Shown here one piece after another: positions 23,089-30,019 of a DNA stretch of 35,766 nt. A program made the translations under genes and the position numbers. A model generated the notes under the pieces. The model was not told the origin of the DNA and searched no databases. It saw only the letters and a list, made by a program, of their open reading frames with translations. Every line of letters starts with the position of its first letter. The stretch's first letter is position 1. This DNA is from Palsa-661 sp035535015 (GTDB lineage Bacteria > Actinomycetota > Acidimicrobiia > Acidimicrobiales > UBA8190), in NCBI GenBank assembly GCA_035535015.1, contig DATLQU010000048.1:1-35766 (forward strand), written 5' to 3'.

Positions 23089-23535
23089 ATGGACCATTTG
23101 GTGGCCCCATGGGCTGGTAAATCTTCGTCGGGTCCAGGGTCAGGTGGCGGAGGAGTTCCCCGTCGTGGGTCATCACCCGGATACCCATATTGAGCAGCCG
23201 CTTCGTGGAAGCTGGCCACCATGTCGGCCGCCTTGGTGATGCCACGGGCTTTGGCCGCCACACACAGCCGGGACTGGTCGTCGATGAAAGCGGATGGAAG
23301 AGCTCTTGGGCCGTTTGTGCGGCTCGGGGGTGACAAATCCCCGGCGCACGAGCACCCGCCAGATGGACGACACCGACGGCACCGATCGGTGCCTCTTCGT
23401 CAGGTGGTACTGGATCGTGGAAGCACCGGCGTCGAAGCCGTCCTCGGTGAGCGACTTGGGCAACACCACGATCTCGTCCTCAACCTTGTCCGGCACCCTC
23501 GTCGGCGACGACCGCACTCGCAACCCCACACGCAT
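23087..23535 (-). pseudogene. decayed IS481-family transposase
   Basis: Three pieces in order on the minus strand, in at least two frames. About 23535-23330: VEDEIVVLPKSLTEDGFDAG...TIQYHLTKRH...VSSIWRVLVRRGFVTPEPHKRPKSS, the second helix-turn-helix and linker of IS481 transposases. About 23300-23190: SAFIDDQSRLCVAAKARGIT followed by KAADMVASFHEAAAQYG, part of the DDE catalytic core. 23188-23087: GELLRHLTLDPTK and YQPMGPP ending in TGA, the family's usual C-terminus. The N-terminal helix-turn-helix, the stretch with the first catalytic Asp and ~100 residues of the core are missing, against a normal ~330 residues. It cannot be active. Confidence 0.8.
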
Positions 23536-23625
23536 GCTCGACCGGTCAGATGGGCCATGCTGAGCTCGGAAGCACCGCGAACATGCGCTGTATGGCGGGC
23601 ATGGCTTCCAGTGGCTTCAGCTGTC

Positions 23626-24822
23626 TCACGGGAGACACACGCCGGTGCTCGCTGATTGGGTCTCAGCTGTCGCGGCGGCGATGTCGTCGGCCACCGGTCC
23701 CATCGTCAACGCGTAGCCCACCTGGGGATTGCTGGAGGACCTAGCGAACACCACGCCGATGACGGTGCCCGTGGCGATCCCGGTTGTGCCCGTGGGTCGG
23801 CCGGTAGCGACGAGGGGCCCTCCGGAGTCGCCCGCTACGACGACGCCACTGAGCTGGTACACGTCCCGGGTGACGACAGCGGTTCCGTACACGTCGAGAC
23901 CGACGGCGCTGAACCGGGCGGTGACCGCCGCCGAGGCCCCTTGGAGCGCTCCGCCTCCTGGGTAGCCTACGACGGCGGCGGTCGTGCCGCGCGCCACCGT
24001 CTCCTTCATGATCGCCAAGGGGGGGTCGACCAATCCGGGCACGCGCAACACGGCGACGTCGAGCCGGGAGTCGTAGAGCACGGCGGTTGCCCGGTGGGCG
24101 CCGGTGGCGTCATCGACCTCGGAATTCGCCTCCCCGGCCACCACGTGGGCGTTGGTGAGCACCAGCTGAGGGCCGACGACGAACCCGGAGCCGAGCTTGA
24201 CGAGTCCGCAGGCCTGCCCGACGATCCGCACCGTCGACCCCCGTGCCGCGGCGACGGCGGCTGCCGTCGCCTGGTCATCGGGAAGCGGTGCCGGGGCCAG
24301 CAGGTCTGGTGGCGGGTTCACGAAGACCACCGGGAAGCCGCTGGTCGAGAGAAACGACTCGATGCGCGCCATGACGCTCGGAAAGGCGGGCATGACGTCG
24401 TTCAGGGTGCGCAGCACCCGCGACCGCAGCAGTGCGTCGTTTAGGGATGTGCTCGGACTCGAAGCAGCGAGGTTGCCGACGAGCCAGAGCGCCAGGAGGG
24501 CGACGAGGACACCGACGGCGATCCCGCCTCCCTGGTCAGCCAGGCGAAGGTGCAGACGCCGCAGCGGCCGGCGGAGGCGGGTCCCCGCCCACTGGCCGGC
24601 GCTTCCGAGCAGCAGCCCACCGCCCAGGATCGTCGCAGCCACGAGGGCAACTCTCATGGTGCCGGCCGCCAGGTGGGCCACGGCCAGAGAGAGGAACGAC
24701 CCGGCCAGGAGCCCGACGAGCAGCCCGCCGAGGCTCAGGACCTGCATGGCCGCGCCGACGCGCCACCCTCGGTACGCCGCCGCCAGGGCAACGGCCAGCA
24801 CGACGAGGTCGACCCAGCTCAT
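23626..24822 (-). CDS. marP: MarP-like membrane serine protease (CvpA + trypsin domains)
   Basis: A 398-residue protein. Four hydrophobic helices (about 5-120) form a CvpA domain beginning MSWVDLVVLAVALAAAYRGW. A linker leads to a chymotrypsin-fold protease with the full triad: His226 (TNAHVV), Asp255 (LDVAVLRV) and Ser333 (GDSGGPL). Cys205 and Cys396 lie where the disulfide of Mycobacterium tuberculosis MarP (Rv3671c) sits; length and spacing also agree. MarP is a periplasmic protease needed for acid and oxidative resistance. Here it is next to a DUF2202 lipoprotein and between a tRNA and a tRNA-end repeat, not beside the genes that neighbour it in mycobacteria. Its substrate in this organism is unknown. 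Confidence 0.9.
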   Translation of the reverse strand: MSWVDLVVLAVALAAAYRGWRVGAAMQVLSLGGLLVGLLAGSFLSLAVAHLAAGTMRVALVAATILGGGLLLGSAGQWAGTRLRRPLRRLHLRLADQGGGIAVGVLVALLALWLVGNLAASSPSTSLNDALLRSRVLRTLNDVMPAFPSVMARIESFLSTSGFPVVFVNPPPDLLAPAPLPDDQATAAAVAAARGSTVRIVGQACGLVKLGSGFVVGPQLVLTNAHVVAGEANSEVDDATGAHRATAVLYDSRLDVAVLRVPGLVDPPLAIMKETVARGTTAAVVGYPGGGALQGASAAVTARFSAVGLDVYGTAVVTRDVYQLSGVVVAGDSGGPLVATGRPTGTTGIATGTVIGVVFARSSSNPQVGYALTMGPVADDIAAATAETQSASTGVCLP

Positions 24823-24850
24823 CGGCCCGCCTCGTCGACGCCGTGGTTGA

Positions 24851-25408
24851 TCAGGCGCAGTGCTGGAACGCCGGCAGCTGGTTGTCCTGGGACGCCGACC
24901 GGAGGTTGGTGAAAGCGTTGGTCAGGTCGGGGTACGAGCTCACTTGTGGCAGCAGCTGGTCGTACATCGAGATGATTCCTTGCTCGATGCTGACCCCAAG
25001 CTGACAGGCAGCCGTCTTGGTGTCGGGGGAGGCCTGACCGGTGAACGGCCCGCTCGGAAGGCTCACATCGTGGTTGGTGGCCAGGCCTTCGAGCGTGGTT
25101 ATGTGCTGGCTCTCGGCGCTGTAGGCATTGGGAAACGGCCCCACGTCGCCCAGGCGGGTGAGCACGTTCTCATAGCTGGCCTTGGCCGCGTGCACCTTCG
25201 TAAGCGCCGTCGTCAGCGCCGTGGCGGCCGTCGAACTCACCGGGCCAATGCTCGTGGATCCCGGTCCCGGAGAAGACGTCGCCGTTGGCCCGGGACCGGC
25301 TGACGAGGTACCCGTGCTGCCTGTCCCTGACGGGGGAGTGCTAGAGCAGCCGGCGGCGAGGCCGATGACCACTGTCAACGCCACGCCGGCGAGTGCTCGC
25401 ATTCGCAT
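24851..25408 (-). CDS. lipoprotein with DUF2202 (ferritin-like) domain
   Basis: A 185-residue protein starting at ATG 25408, after GGAGGGATGGAGAT. The signal peptide ends in LAAGC (lipidation at Cys21), followed by a ~40-residue Ser/Thr/Gly/Pro linker. The domain has YENVLTRLGDVGPFPNAYSA with ESQHITTLEGLATNH, then a second helix pair (QLGVSIEQGIISMYDQLLPQ, FTNLRSASQDNQLPAF). The 'F.N.y.aEsqH...l' pattern is that of DUF2202, a four-helix bundle related to ferritin; the usual metal-ligand residues E and H are partly visible (ESQH, EQG). Two cysteines (AACQ, QHCA) may form a disulfide. It ends 28 bp before the MarP start on the same strand, so the two are probably cotranscribed. Confidence 0.8.
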   Translation of the reverse strand: MRMRALAGVALTVVIGLAAGCSSTPPSGTGSTGTSSAGPGPTATSSPGPGSTSIGPVSSTAATALTTALTKVHAAKASYENVLTRLGDVGPFPNAYSAESQHITTLEGLATNHDVSLPSGPFTGQASPDTKTAACQLGVSIEQGIISMYDQLLPQVSSYPDLTNAFTNLRSASQDNQLPAFQHCA

Positions 25409-25624
25409 ATCTCCATCCCTCCATCGCCTGCCGCCTACCTGAACATCGGCTGGCGGGCATGCAGTTCTCTAAGAGGAAACTCCACTCAACTCATTGAAGA
25501 GTAGCTCTTCGACGGTGCGGGGTCCCTCCCCGGCTTCGGGACCATCGCCCCAACGAATGAGGTCATGACACCCCGGACGCAATAGCGAACTTCGAGTTCA
25601 AAGTCTCTCTGCCTTACGTCAACG

Positions 25625-25783
25625 GTGAGGAACGCGGGCGCACCGAAAGTCGTCTTCACCGTGAAGCTGCCGGCTGTCATTGCCCGGCGCATCCGGCGAG
25701 CGGCCCGGGGCACGGGTCAGAGCATCTCGGCGCTGGTCACCCAGGCCTCGACAGAGTTCCTGGAACGCCACGGGCGTGGCTGA
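25625..25783 (+). CDS. small ribbon-helix-helix (CopG/Arc-like) DNA-binding protein
   Basis: A 52-codon ORF from GTG 25625. Residues 8-14 (KVVFTVK) form the beta strand, 16-28 (PAVIARRIRRAAR) helix A and 32-48 (QSISALVTQASTEFLER) helix B, with the GTGQSIS turn typical of antitoxin-type RHH repressors. No in-frame ATG and no ribosome site are evident. A second ORF starts at GTG 25776, overlapping its end by 8 bp, as toxins often do after antitoxins; that ORF (to 25985, 69 codons) resembles no toxin I know. The pair could be a toxin-antitoxin remnant or a lone regulator. Confidence 0.5.
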   Translation: MRNAGAPKVVFTVKLPAVIARRIRRAARGTGQSISALVTQASTEFLERHGRG

Positions 25784-26149
25784 ACGTGAGGTCATGGTCG
25801 AGTTCGTCTTCGGTCGCGTCGGCGCGCAGGCGTTGACGCATGCCAGAGGCGGCAACTGGTGTATCTCGGCAATGACGTCTTGGGCCCACCGCTTGGCGGC
25901 CGAAATAGAAGCCCTGGGCGAACTCGCGGGCCCTGGCCCGCACCGCCTCCGAAGGGTAGGCCAGGGGGCGTCGCGCGCCCGGTGACCCGATGAGTTTCAC
26001 CTCTCAGCGGCGACCACATAACTCACACCGTGGTCACAGACGCTTGCGGATTCCCCTGGACAGACCGTCATGGAGCCGAGGCCGTGCGGCCGGAATCCCG
26101 CTTTCATCTGGACTGCGACGGACCAGCGTGGACGGGGCCGGATGAGATT
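25784..26149. other. segment with no clear gene, probable degenerate mobile DNA
   Basis: Apart from the 69-codon ORF overlapping the RHH gene end, neither strand gives a convincing protein. A minus-strand reading (AYPSEAVRARAREFAQGF, about 25910-25960) faintly resembles the start of a transposase or resolvase helix-turn-helix, but it decays at once. The sequence ends at the tRNA-like repeat. Confidence 0.35.
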
Positions 26150-26157
26150 GCCGGGTG

Positions 26158-26178
26158 TTCGAATCCCACTCCGGGCAC
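26158..26178 (+). repeat. att-like copy of the tRNA-Leu 3' end (first)
   Basis: 21 bp starting TTCGAATCCC and ending CCGGGCAC are identical to tRNA-Leu 23024-23044. The 5' half of the T-stem does not match (GGGTG instead of GTGGG), so no T-arm or tRNA can form. A 3'-end-only copy is what tRNA-targeted integration leaves at the far side of an insertion. Confidence 0.8.
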
Positions 26179-26192
26179 GCACTGTCCCCCGG

Positions 26193-26243
26193 CCGGTCAG
26201 ACGCCGTCGCCGGTCAGACGCTGTCTCCGGTCAGACACAGCCG
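26193..26243. repeat. three 17-bp tandem repeats downstream of a secreted-protein gene
   Basis: CCGGTCAGACGCCGTCG type units start at 26193, 26210 and 26227. On the minus strand each carries TGACCGG. They lie 19 bp past the stop of the secreted gene (26262-26264), whose stop is itself followed by two further TGAs at 26257 and 26254. Period and TCAG core match the arrays at 8086 and 15684. Confidence 0.85.
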
Positions 26244-26261
26244 GCCCGGCCGGTCATCAGC

Positions 26262-27497
26262 TCATTTGCAGGTGCTACCGGCTCCTGTCGTGAAGGTGCC
26301 CTGGTCGGAATACCAGCCGTTCACGCCGAGGCTCGGCGACTGGCGGAAGAACCAGGAGAAGAAGGCCAACTCCTGCGGGTGATAGCTGAAGCCCCCGACG
26401 GTGTCGGTGATCGTCGTCCCCGACAGGGGATCACCGACCTCCAGGTCGGACTGACACGTCGCCACCTGGCCGACGTGGCCCCAGGCCCGGGCGGCGTTGG
26501 TCGTGTACGGGTCGTCCATCCACTCCCCGACCTCGTGGGAGAGCGGGCCCACGTCCGACGCGCCGGCGAAGAATCCGGAGTTGTCGTAGTCCGCCACCGC
26601 GTAGGTCTGGCTCCCCGAGGCGTTGTGGTAGCCGAGAATGCAGCAGCCCGTGGTCGGGCTTCCCTGGTATTCGATGAAGTTGTGGACCAGGAAGATCGGG
26701 AAGCTGCCCGGCCCGATCTTGCCGGCGGCGGTGAGAGACGGCAGGACGGTGCTCTGCAGATACCCGTCGAACCAGCTGATCTCGGCGGCCCCGCTGCGGC
26801 CGTTACCGCACGGCCCGCCGGTCGCCTCGGCGGCGTCGGCCGACGGCACCTTGATCTTGATCTTCTTCAGCACCTTGACCTTCCCCAATGAGACGCCGTA
26901 ATTGGGACTGATCCCCCCCGGCTGGCTGTACGTCCAGAAGTTGGCGCGCTGGAAGGCGTCGAGGTACTGCCCCGTTCCGACCGCCGTCGCCCCCCAGGTC
27001 CAGGGCTGGCTGGCGAACACCGGGGAACTCTCCACCCGGTTCAGCGGCTTCGCCCCGGGGTCACAGCTGTCGGCCACCTTCGGATCGAACTTGTCCCCGT
27101 TCGGGAGCACCATCAGCAACGGGATCAGCTCCGCCCGGATCGACGTCGTCCCGGCGCCGGCGATGCTCGGGTCGCTGCCGACCATGGTGTAGCTGTACGT
27201 CTTCGCGCCGTCGACAACCGAATTGGTGAACGTGCTCAAGCAGCCGGTGCATCCCTGGCCGTTGGCCGCGTTGGTGGCCGAGGGGTGGATCCCGACATCG
27301 AACAGCACCCGGCCGGGGGTGAAGCCCTGCACCGGCGTCGTGGCCGACCTGGCCGGGCCACGGGCGCCCGTCGGACGAGCCGACGCGGCCGCCGACGGCA
27401 CCGCCACCGCCACCGCCAGGCAGAGACCCATCGACCACACCCGTCGCCTCGGCCACCGGCCCCGGCCCCGTCGCGAACCGGCCGTCGTTCTCCTCAT
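26262..27497 (-). CDS. secreted protein with HEVGEW metalloprotease-like motif
   Basis: A 411-residue protein from ATG 27497; the frame extends 15 codons further but this start places a basic N-region and signal peptide (WSMGLCLAVAVAVPSAAASA, about 21-42) correctly. The mature part has paired cysteines (CTGC, GCCI) and FPIFLVHNFIEY, then LSHEVGEWMDDP (H321, E322, E325) followed by further His residues at about 341 and 373. HExxE differs from the HExxH zinc motif, so a metalloprotease role is only a suggestion. The gene lies between two tRNA-end repeats and diverges from the gene at 27707. I do not recognise a named family. Confidence 0.7.
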   Translation of the reverse strand: MRRTTAGSRRGRGRWPRRRVWSMGLCLAVAVAVPSAAASARPTGARGPARSATTPVQGFTPGRVLFDVGIHPSATNAANGQGCTGCLSTFTNSVVDGAKTYSYTMVGSDPSIAGAGTTSIRAELIPLLMVLPNGDKFDPKVADSCDPGAKPLNRVESSPVFASQPWTWGATAVGTGQYLDAFQRANFWTYSQPGGISPNYGVSLGKVKVLKKIKIKVPSADAAEATGGPCGNGRSGAAEISWFDGYLQSTVLPSLTAAGKIGPGSFPIFLVHNFIEYQGSPTTGCCILGYHNASGSQTYAVADYDNSGFFAGASDVGPLSHEVGEWMDDPYTTNAARAWGHVGQVATCQSDLEVGDPLSGTTITDTVGGFSYHPQELAFFSWFFRQSPSLGVNGWYSDQGTFTTGAGSTCK

Positions 27498-27651
27498 GGA
27501 CCCCCGCCCCCTGGACCCGTCCACCCACCGGGGCCCACCCATCAGGTTACCGCGCCGAGCCCGCCGGAAGCCGGCGGGCGACGGAGGTCGCTCAGCCCCG
27601 GACGTCGCTCAGCCTCCCGGCATCCGGGCTACGGCACCGCTCCCGATGGCA

Positions 27652-27681
27652 TTGTCGAACGAACCCGGGGGTCGGTAGCAT
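27652..27681 (+). promoter_or_regulatory. promoter for the secreted gene at 27707
   Basis: TTGTCG (27652-27657) and TAGCAT (27676-27681) are separated by 18 bp. Transcription would start near 27688, leaving a short leader that contains GGAGGGGG before ATG 27707. Confidence 0.5.
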
Positions 27682-27706
27682 TTGGGGAGCGACGGAGGGG
27701 GCGGCC

Positions 27707-29017
27707 ATGGCGGGGCACGGAAGGACCGGCGGAGGTCGTGGCGCACGGATCCCGGTGGCGTCGCTTGTTTCGCTCATACTCAGCACGGGCGGCTTCATCG
27801 CCATGGCGCCGTCGGCCCATGCCACCACCGTCACCACCTTCACCTGGACCGGCAAAGCAGCCAAAGCGGCCCACGGTGCCGATGACAACTGGTCGGACGG
27901 GGCGAACTGGAAAGGGGGGGCGGCGCCGTCGGCACCGGGGCCCGTTGACCTTGCCTTCTCCACGCGCAGCTGTTCCAAGAAGGCGCCGGGCTGCGCCACC
28001 AGCAACAACGACATCTCGGGACTCACCGTCCAGACGCTCACCCTCAAGGGAAAGGCGGGCAAGGCGACGGCATCTCCTGCGGCCATCGATCTGACCGGGG
28101 ATGCCCTCACCGTGGCCGGCGGCATCGACGAGACGACGAAGCTGCCCAAGAAGGGCAGCTTCAGCTTTCCCGAATTGTTCGTCGACCTGCCCGTCCAACT
28201 GAGCGGAGACGAGACCTGGAACATGAGCACCGGGGAGGTCGGCTTCGGAGCCCCCGTCACCGGCTCGGTGAACCTGTCGATCGACCTCCAGAATCAGGGC
28301 GGGATCGGTTTCGACGCCACCGGGAACACCATCGGAAGCCTCACGGCCTCGGGCCCCGGGCTCCTCTTCATTGCCCCCGGTGCCTCTCTCAATACCGCCG
28401 GTAACCCGGTCACCGTGAAGAACGGAAGCATCCTCTACGCGGTCGGCGCCGTGGGTCCGCTCGCCACCTCGAGCGCCGGCGTCGACGTCGGCAACATCGG
28501 CTCGCCCTACGGCACCCTCCAGGTCGACGGCACCATCGCCCTCGACAGCGGGTCGAATCTGTCGCTCTACGACCTCACGGCGGGGTCGGGGACTCCGGTT
28601 CCCGGAACCGACTTCCCCCAGGTCCTGGCCACGGGGGCCGCGGCCCTGGGCTCGGCCGGCCTCAACGTCTACGCCGATTGCGGTCTTCCCCTCGGTACGG
28701 CGTACACGTTGCTCGACGCCTCGGGTGGGCTGTCGGGGACCTTCACCGAGGGCGCCTCCATGCCCTCTCCGGGAACCACCATCACGAGCGGCACGACCGT
28801 GCTGGCGCCCGAGGATCTCGCCCACGATGCGTCATGCACCACGGCGACCCCGTCCTATCTACAGTTCGCCTCTACCGCCGACACGATGACAGCCACCGTG
28901 GTGGCGGCACCGGCGGCCGGCTCGCGCCACCGCCGGCTCGCCCACCCGCTGCCCGCCGGGGAGGTGGTCGCCGTTCCGCGCGCCGATGGTGGTGCCGGGC
29001 TCGAGACTCTTCGGTAG
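27707..29017 (+). CDS. secreted protein, probable beta-helix or beta-sandwich surface protein
   Basis: A 436-residue protein with a ribosome site GGAGGGGG before ATG 27707. The signal peptide ends near APSAHA (about 35-41). The mature start TWTG...DDNWSDGANWKGGAAPS resembles the W-x3-NW opening of extracellular passenger-type beta-helix proteins. The rest is Gly, Ser, Thr, Ala-rich with regular short strands (GSLTASGPGLLFIAPGASL, TLQVDGTIALDSGSNLSLYD) and no catalytic motif. There is no evident membrane anchor or sorting signal; the final ~40 residues are Arg/Pro-rich. It is probably a cell-surface or released structural or adhesive protein. A strong hairpin follows the stop. Confidence 0.75.
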   Translation: MAGHGRTGGGRGARIPVASLVSLILSTGGFIAMAPSAHATTVTTFTWTGKAAKAAHGADDNWSDGANWKGGAAPSAPGPVDLAFSTRSCSKKAPGCATSNNDISGLTVQTLTLKGKAGKATASPAAIDLTGDALTVAGGIDETTKLPKKGSFSFPELFVDLPVQLSGDETWNMSTGEVGFGAPVTGSVNLSIDLQNQGGIGFDATGNTIGSLTASGPGLLFIAPGASLNTAGNPVTVKNGSILYAVGAVGPLATSSAGVDVGNIGSPYGTLQVDGTIALDSGSNLSLYDLTAGSGTPVPGTDFPQVLATGAAALGSAGLNVYADCGLPLGTAYTLLDASGGLSGTFTEGASMPSPGTTITSGTTVLAPEDLAHDASCTTATPSYLQFASTADTMTATVVAAPAAGSRHRRLAHPLPAGEVVAVPRADGGAGLETLR

Positions 29018-29038
29018 GGTCCTCTTGCGCATCGAGCA

Positions 29039-29069
29039 GTTCCCCACCGAGAACTGACCGGTGGGGAAC
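29039..29069 (+). terminator. terminator hairpin after the secreted gene
   Basis: GTTCCCCACCG (29039-29049) and CGGTGGGGAAC (29059-29069) are perfect 11-bp arms around a 9-base loop, 22 bp after the stop at 29015-29017. No T-tract follows. Confidence 0.7.
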
Positions 29070-29099
29070 CCCGGTTGGCCCACAGGGCCTCGCCGGGAG

Positions 29100-29122
29100 T
29101 TCGAATCCCACTCCGGGGCACC
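29100..29122 (+). repeat. att-like copy of the tRNA-Leu 3' end (second)
   Basis: TTCGAATCCC at 29100 continues through CACTCCGG and GGCACC, matching the tRNA 3' end with one extra G. The preceding GCCGGG-A-G matches the bases before the 26158 copy (GCCGGG-T-G) rather than those in the tRNA. The T-stem is again broken, so it is not a tRNA gene. Confidence 0.75.
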
Positions 29123-29143
29123 TGTGCGGAGGACGACGGATCG

Positions 29144-29776
29144 CTACCCCGGGCGCCGACGCGAGAGACGCCACTGGCGGAAGCTGTCACGCTCGTCGAG
29201 CTGCCAGTCGTCCTCCAGGCAGAACTCTTTGATGGCCACGCTGGCCCCGTGGTGCTTGTGCGTCGGATTGTCCTGCCAGTCATCGCCCGAGATGACCCCT
29301 TTGCGCTTGACCTTGTTCGCCAGGATCCGTAATTCCTGCAGGGTGTGCTCGTACTGGTGCGACGTATCCAGGTAGACCCAATCGAAATAGTGGTCGGGAA
29401 AGGTGGCCAGGATGGCGCAGTCATCGCCCACGTGGACGGTGGTCTCTGTGTCTCCTCCGAGTTGCCTGACCACCTCGTTCACCTCGTCATAGGCCTGACG
29501 GGTGCTCAGCTGCCCGAATTCGGTGTAGTCACCGCCCCACAGAGGGAAGTGCTCGCCGTGGAGCTCCCACCAGCCGTCGATCAGATGCAGCTCCCGAGGT
29601 CGGTTGGTCGTGAAGATGGCCCTGGTGAACTCCCCTCGGAACACCCCGATCTCGGCAGCCACGGCCCGGCGGGGAAGCCCTCGGAGAAAGTCCTCTCTCC
29701 GAGGCACATGACCCAGCCGGCGGTGAACGGCCCGCAGGCCCCGTCGAAGGACCTGCTCTGTCGATCGTCGACCCAC
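29144..29776 (-). CDS. class I SAM-dependent methyltransferase (Methyltransf_24-like)
   Basis: A 210-residue protein from GTG 29776, six bases after TAGGAT (leaderless spacing). Motif I AEIGVFRGEF (41-50) binds the methionine part of SAM; LHLIDGW (63-69) is the acidic-loop region. FDWVYLDTSHQYEHTLQEL (131-149) and GVISGDDWQDN (160-170) are the characteristic blocks of the family that includes TylF/CmcI-type O-methyltransferases. Acceptors in this group are often sugars or secondary metabolites. It is isolated here and ends 22 bp from the second tRNA-end repeat, so it lies at the border of the tRNA-linked region. The substrate is unknown. Confidence 0.85.
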   Translation of the reverse strand: MGRRSTEQVLRRGLRAVHRRLGHVPRREDFLRGLPRRAVAAEIGVFRGEFTRAIFTTNRPRELHLIDGWWELHGEHFPLWGGDYTEFGQLSTRQAYDEVNEVVRQLGGDTETTVHVGDDCAILATFPDHYFDWVYLDTSHQYEHTLQELRILANKVKRKGVISGDDWQDNPTHKHHGASVAIKEFCLEDDWQLDERDSFRQWRLSRRRPG

Positions 29777-29782
29777 GGCCGC

Positions 29783-29788
29783 ATCCTA
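29783..29788 (-). promoter_or_regulatory. -10 box for a leaderless mRNA (TAGGAT)
   Basis: TAGGAT on the minus strand, six bases before GTG 29776. The rest of the 243-bp gap to the NHL gene holds TTGTCC (29896) about 17 bp before TATGGG, a weak promoter candidate for that gene. Confidence 0.5.
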
Positions 29789-30019
29789 GGGTCGAACCAC
29801 TCTCGAGACCCGGGGAGTCAGACTCGCCGACCACACCTTCGTGGCCGGTCGACCACTGCGTCTCCGTGGTGACCGGTACCGGGCCCGACTAAACTTTGTC
29901 CGGCAGGGGGCGCGGCGTATGGGATCGTCGAATGGCGTGCTGACGAGGGGCCGGCCAAACGATCCGGGCTGTGACCACGACACTTCTTCTCCCCACCGCC
30001 GGAACGAAAGGGTCGTGGC

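Noticed and set aside
25486..25855. Minus-strand ORFs opposite the RHH gene
   Set aside because: No domain resemblance, while the plus-strand frame shows a complete ribbon-helix-helix pattern.
26158..29122. Second and third tRNA-Leu genes
   Set aside because: Only the 3' third is present and the T-stem is mismatched, so no tRNA can fold; they are treated as att-like copies.
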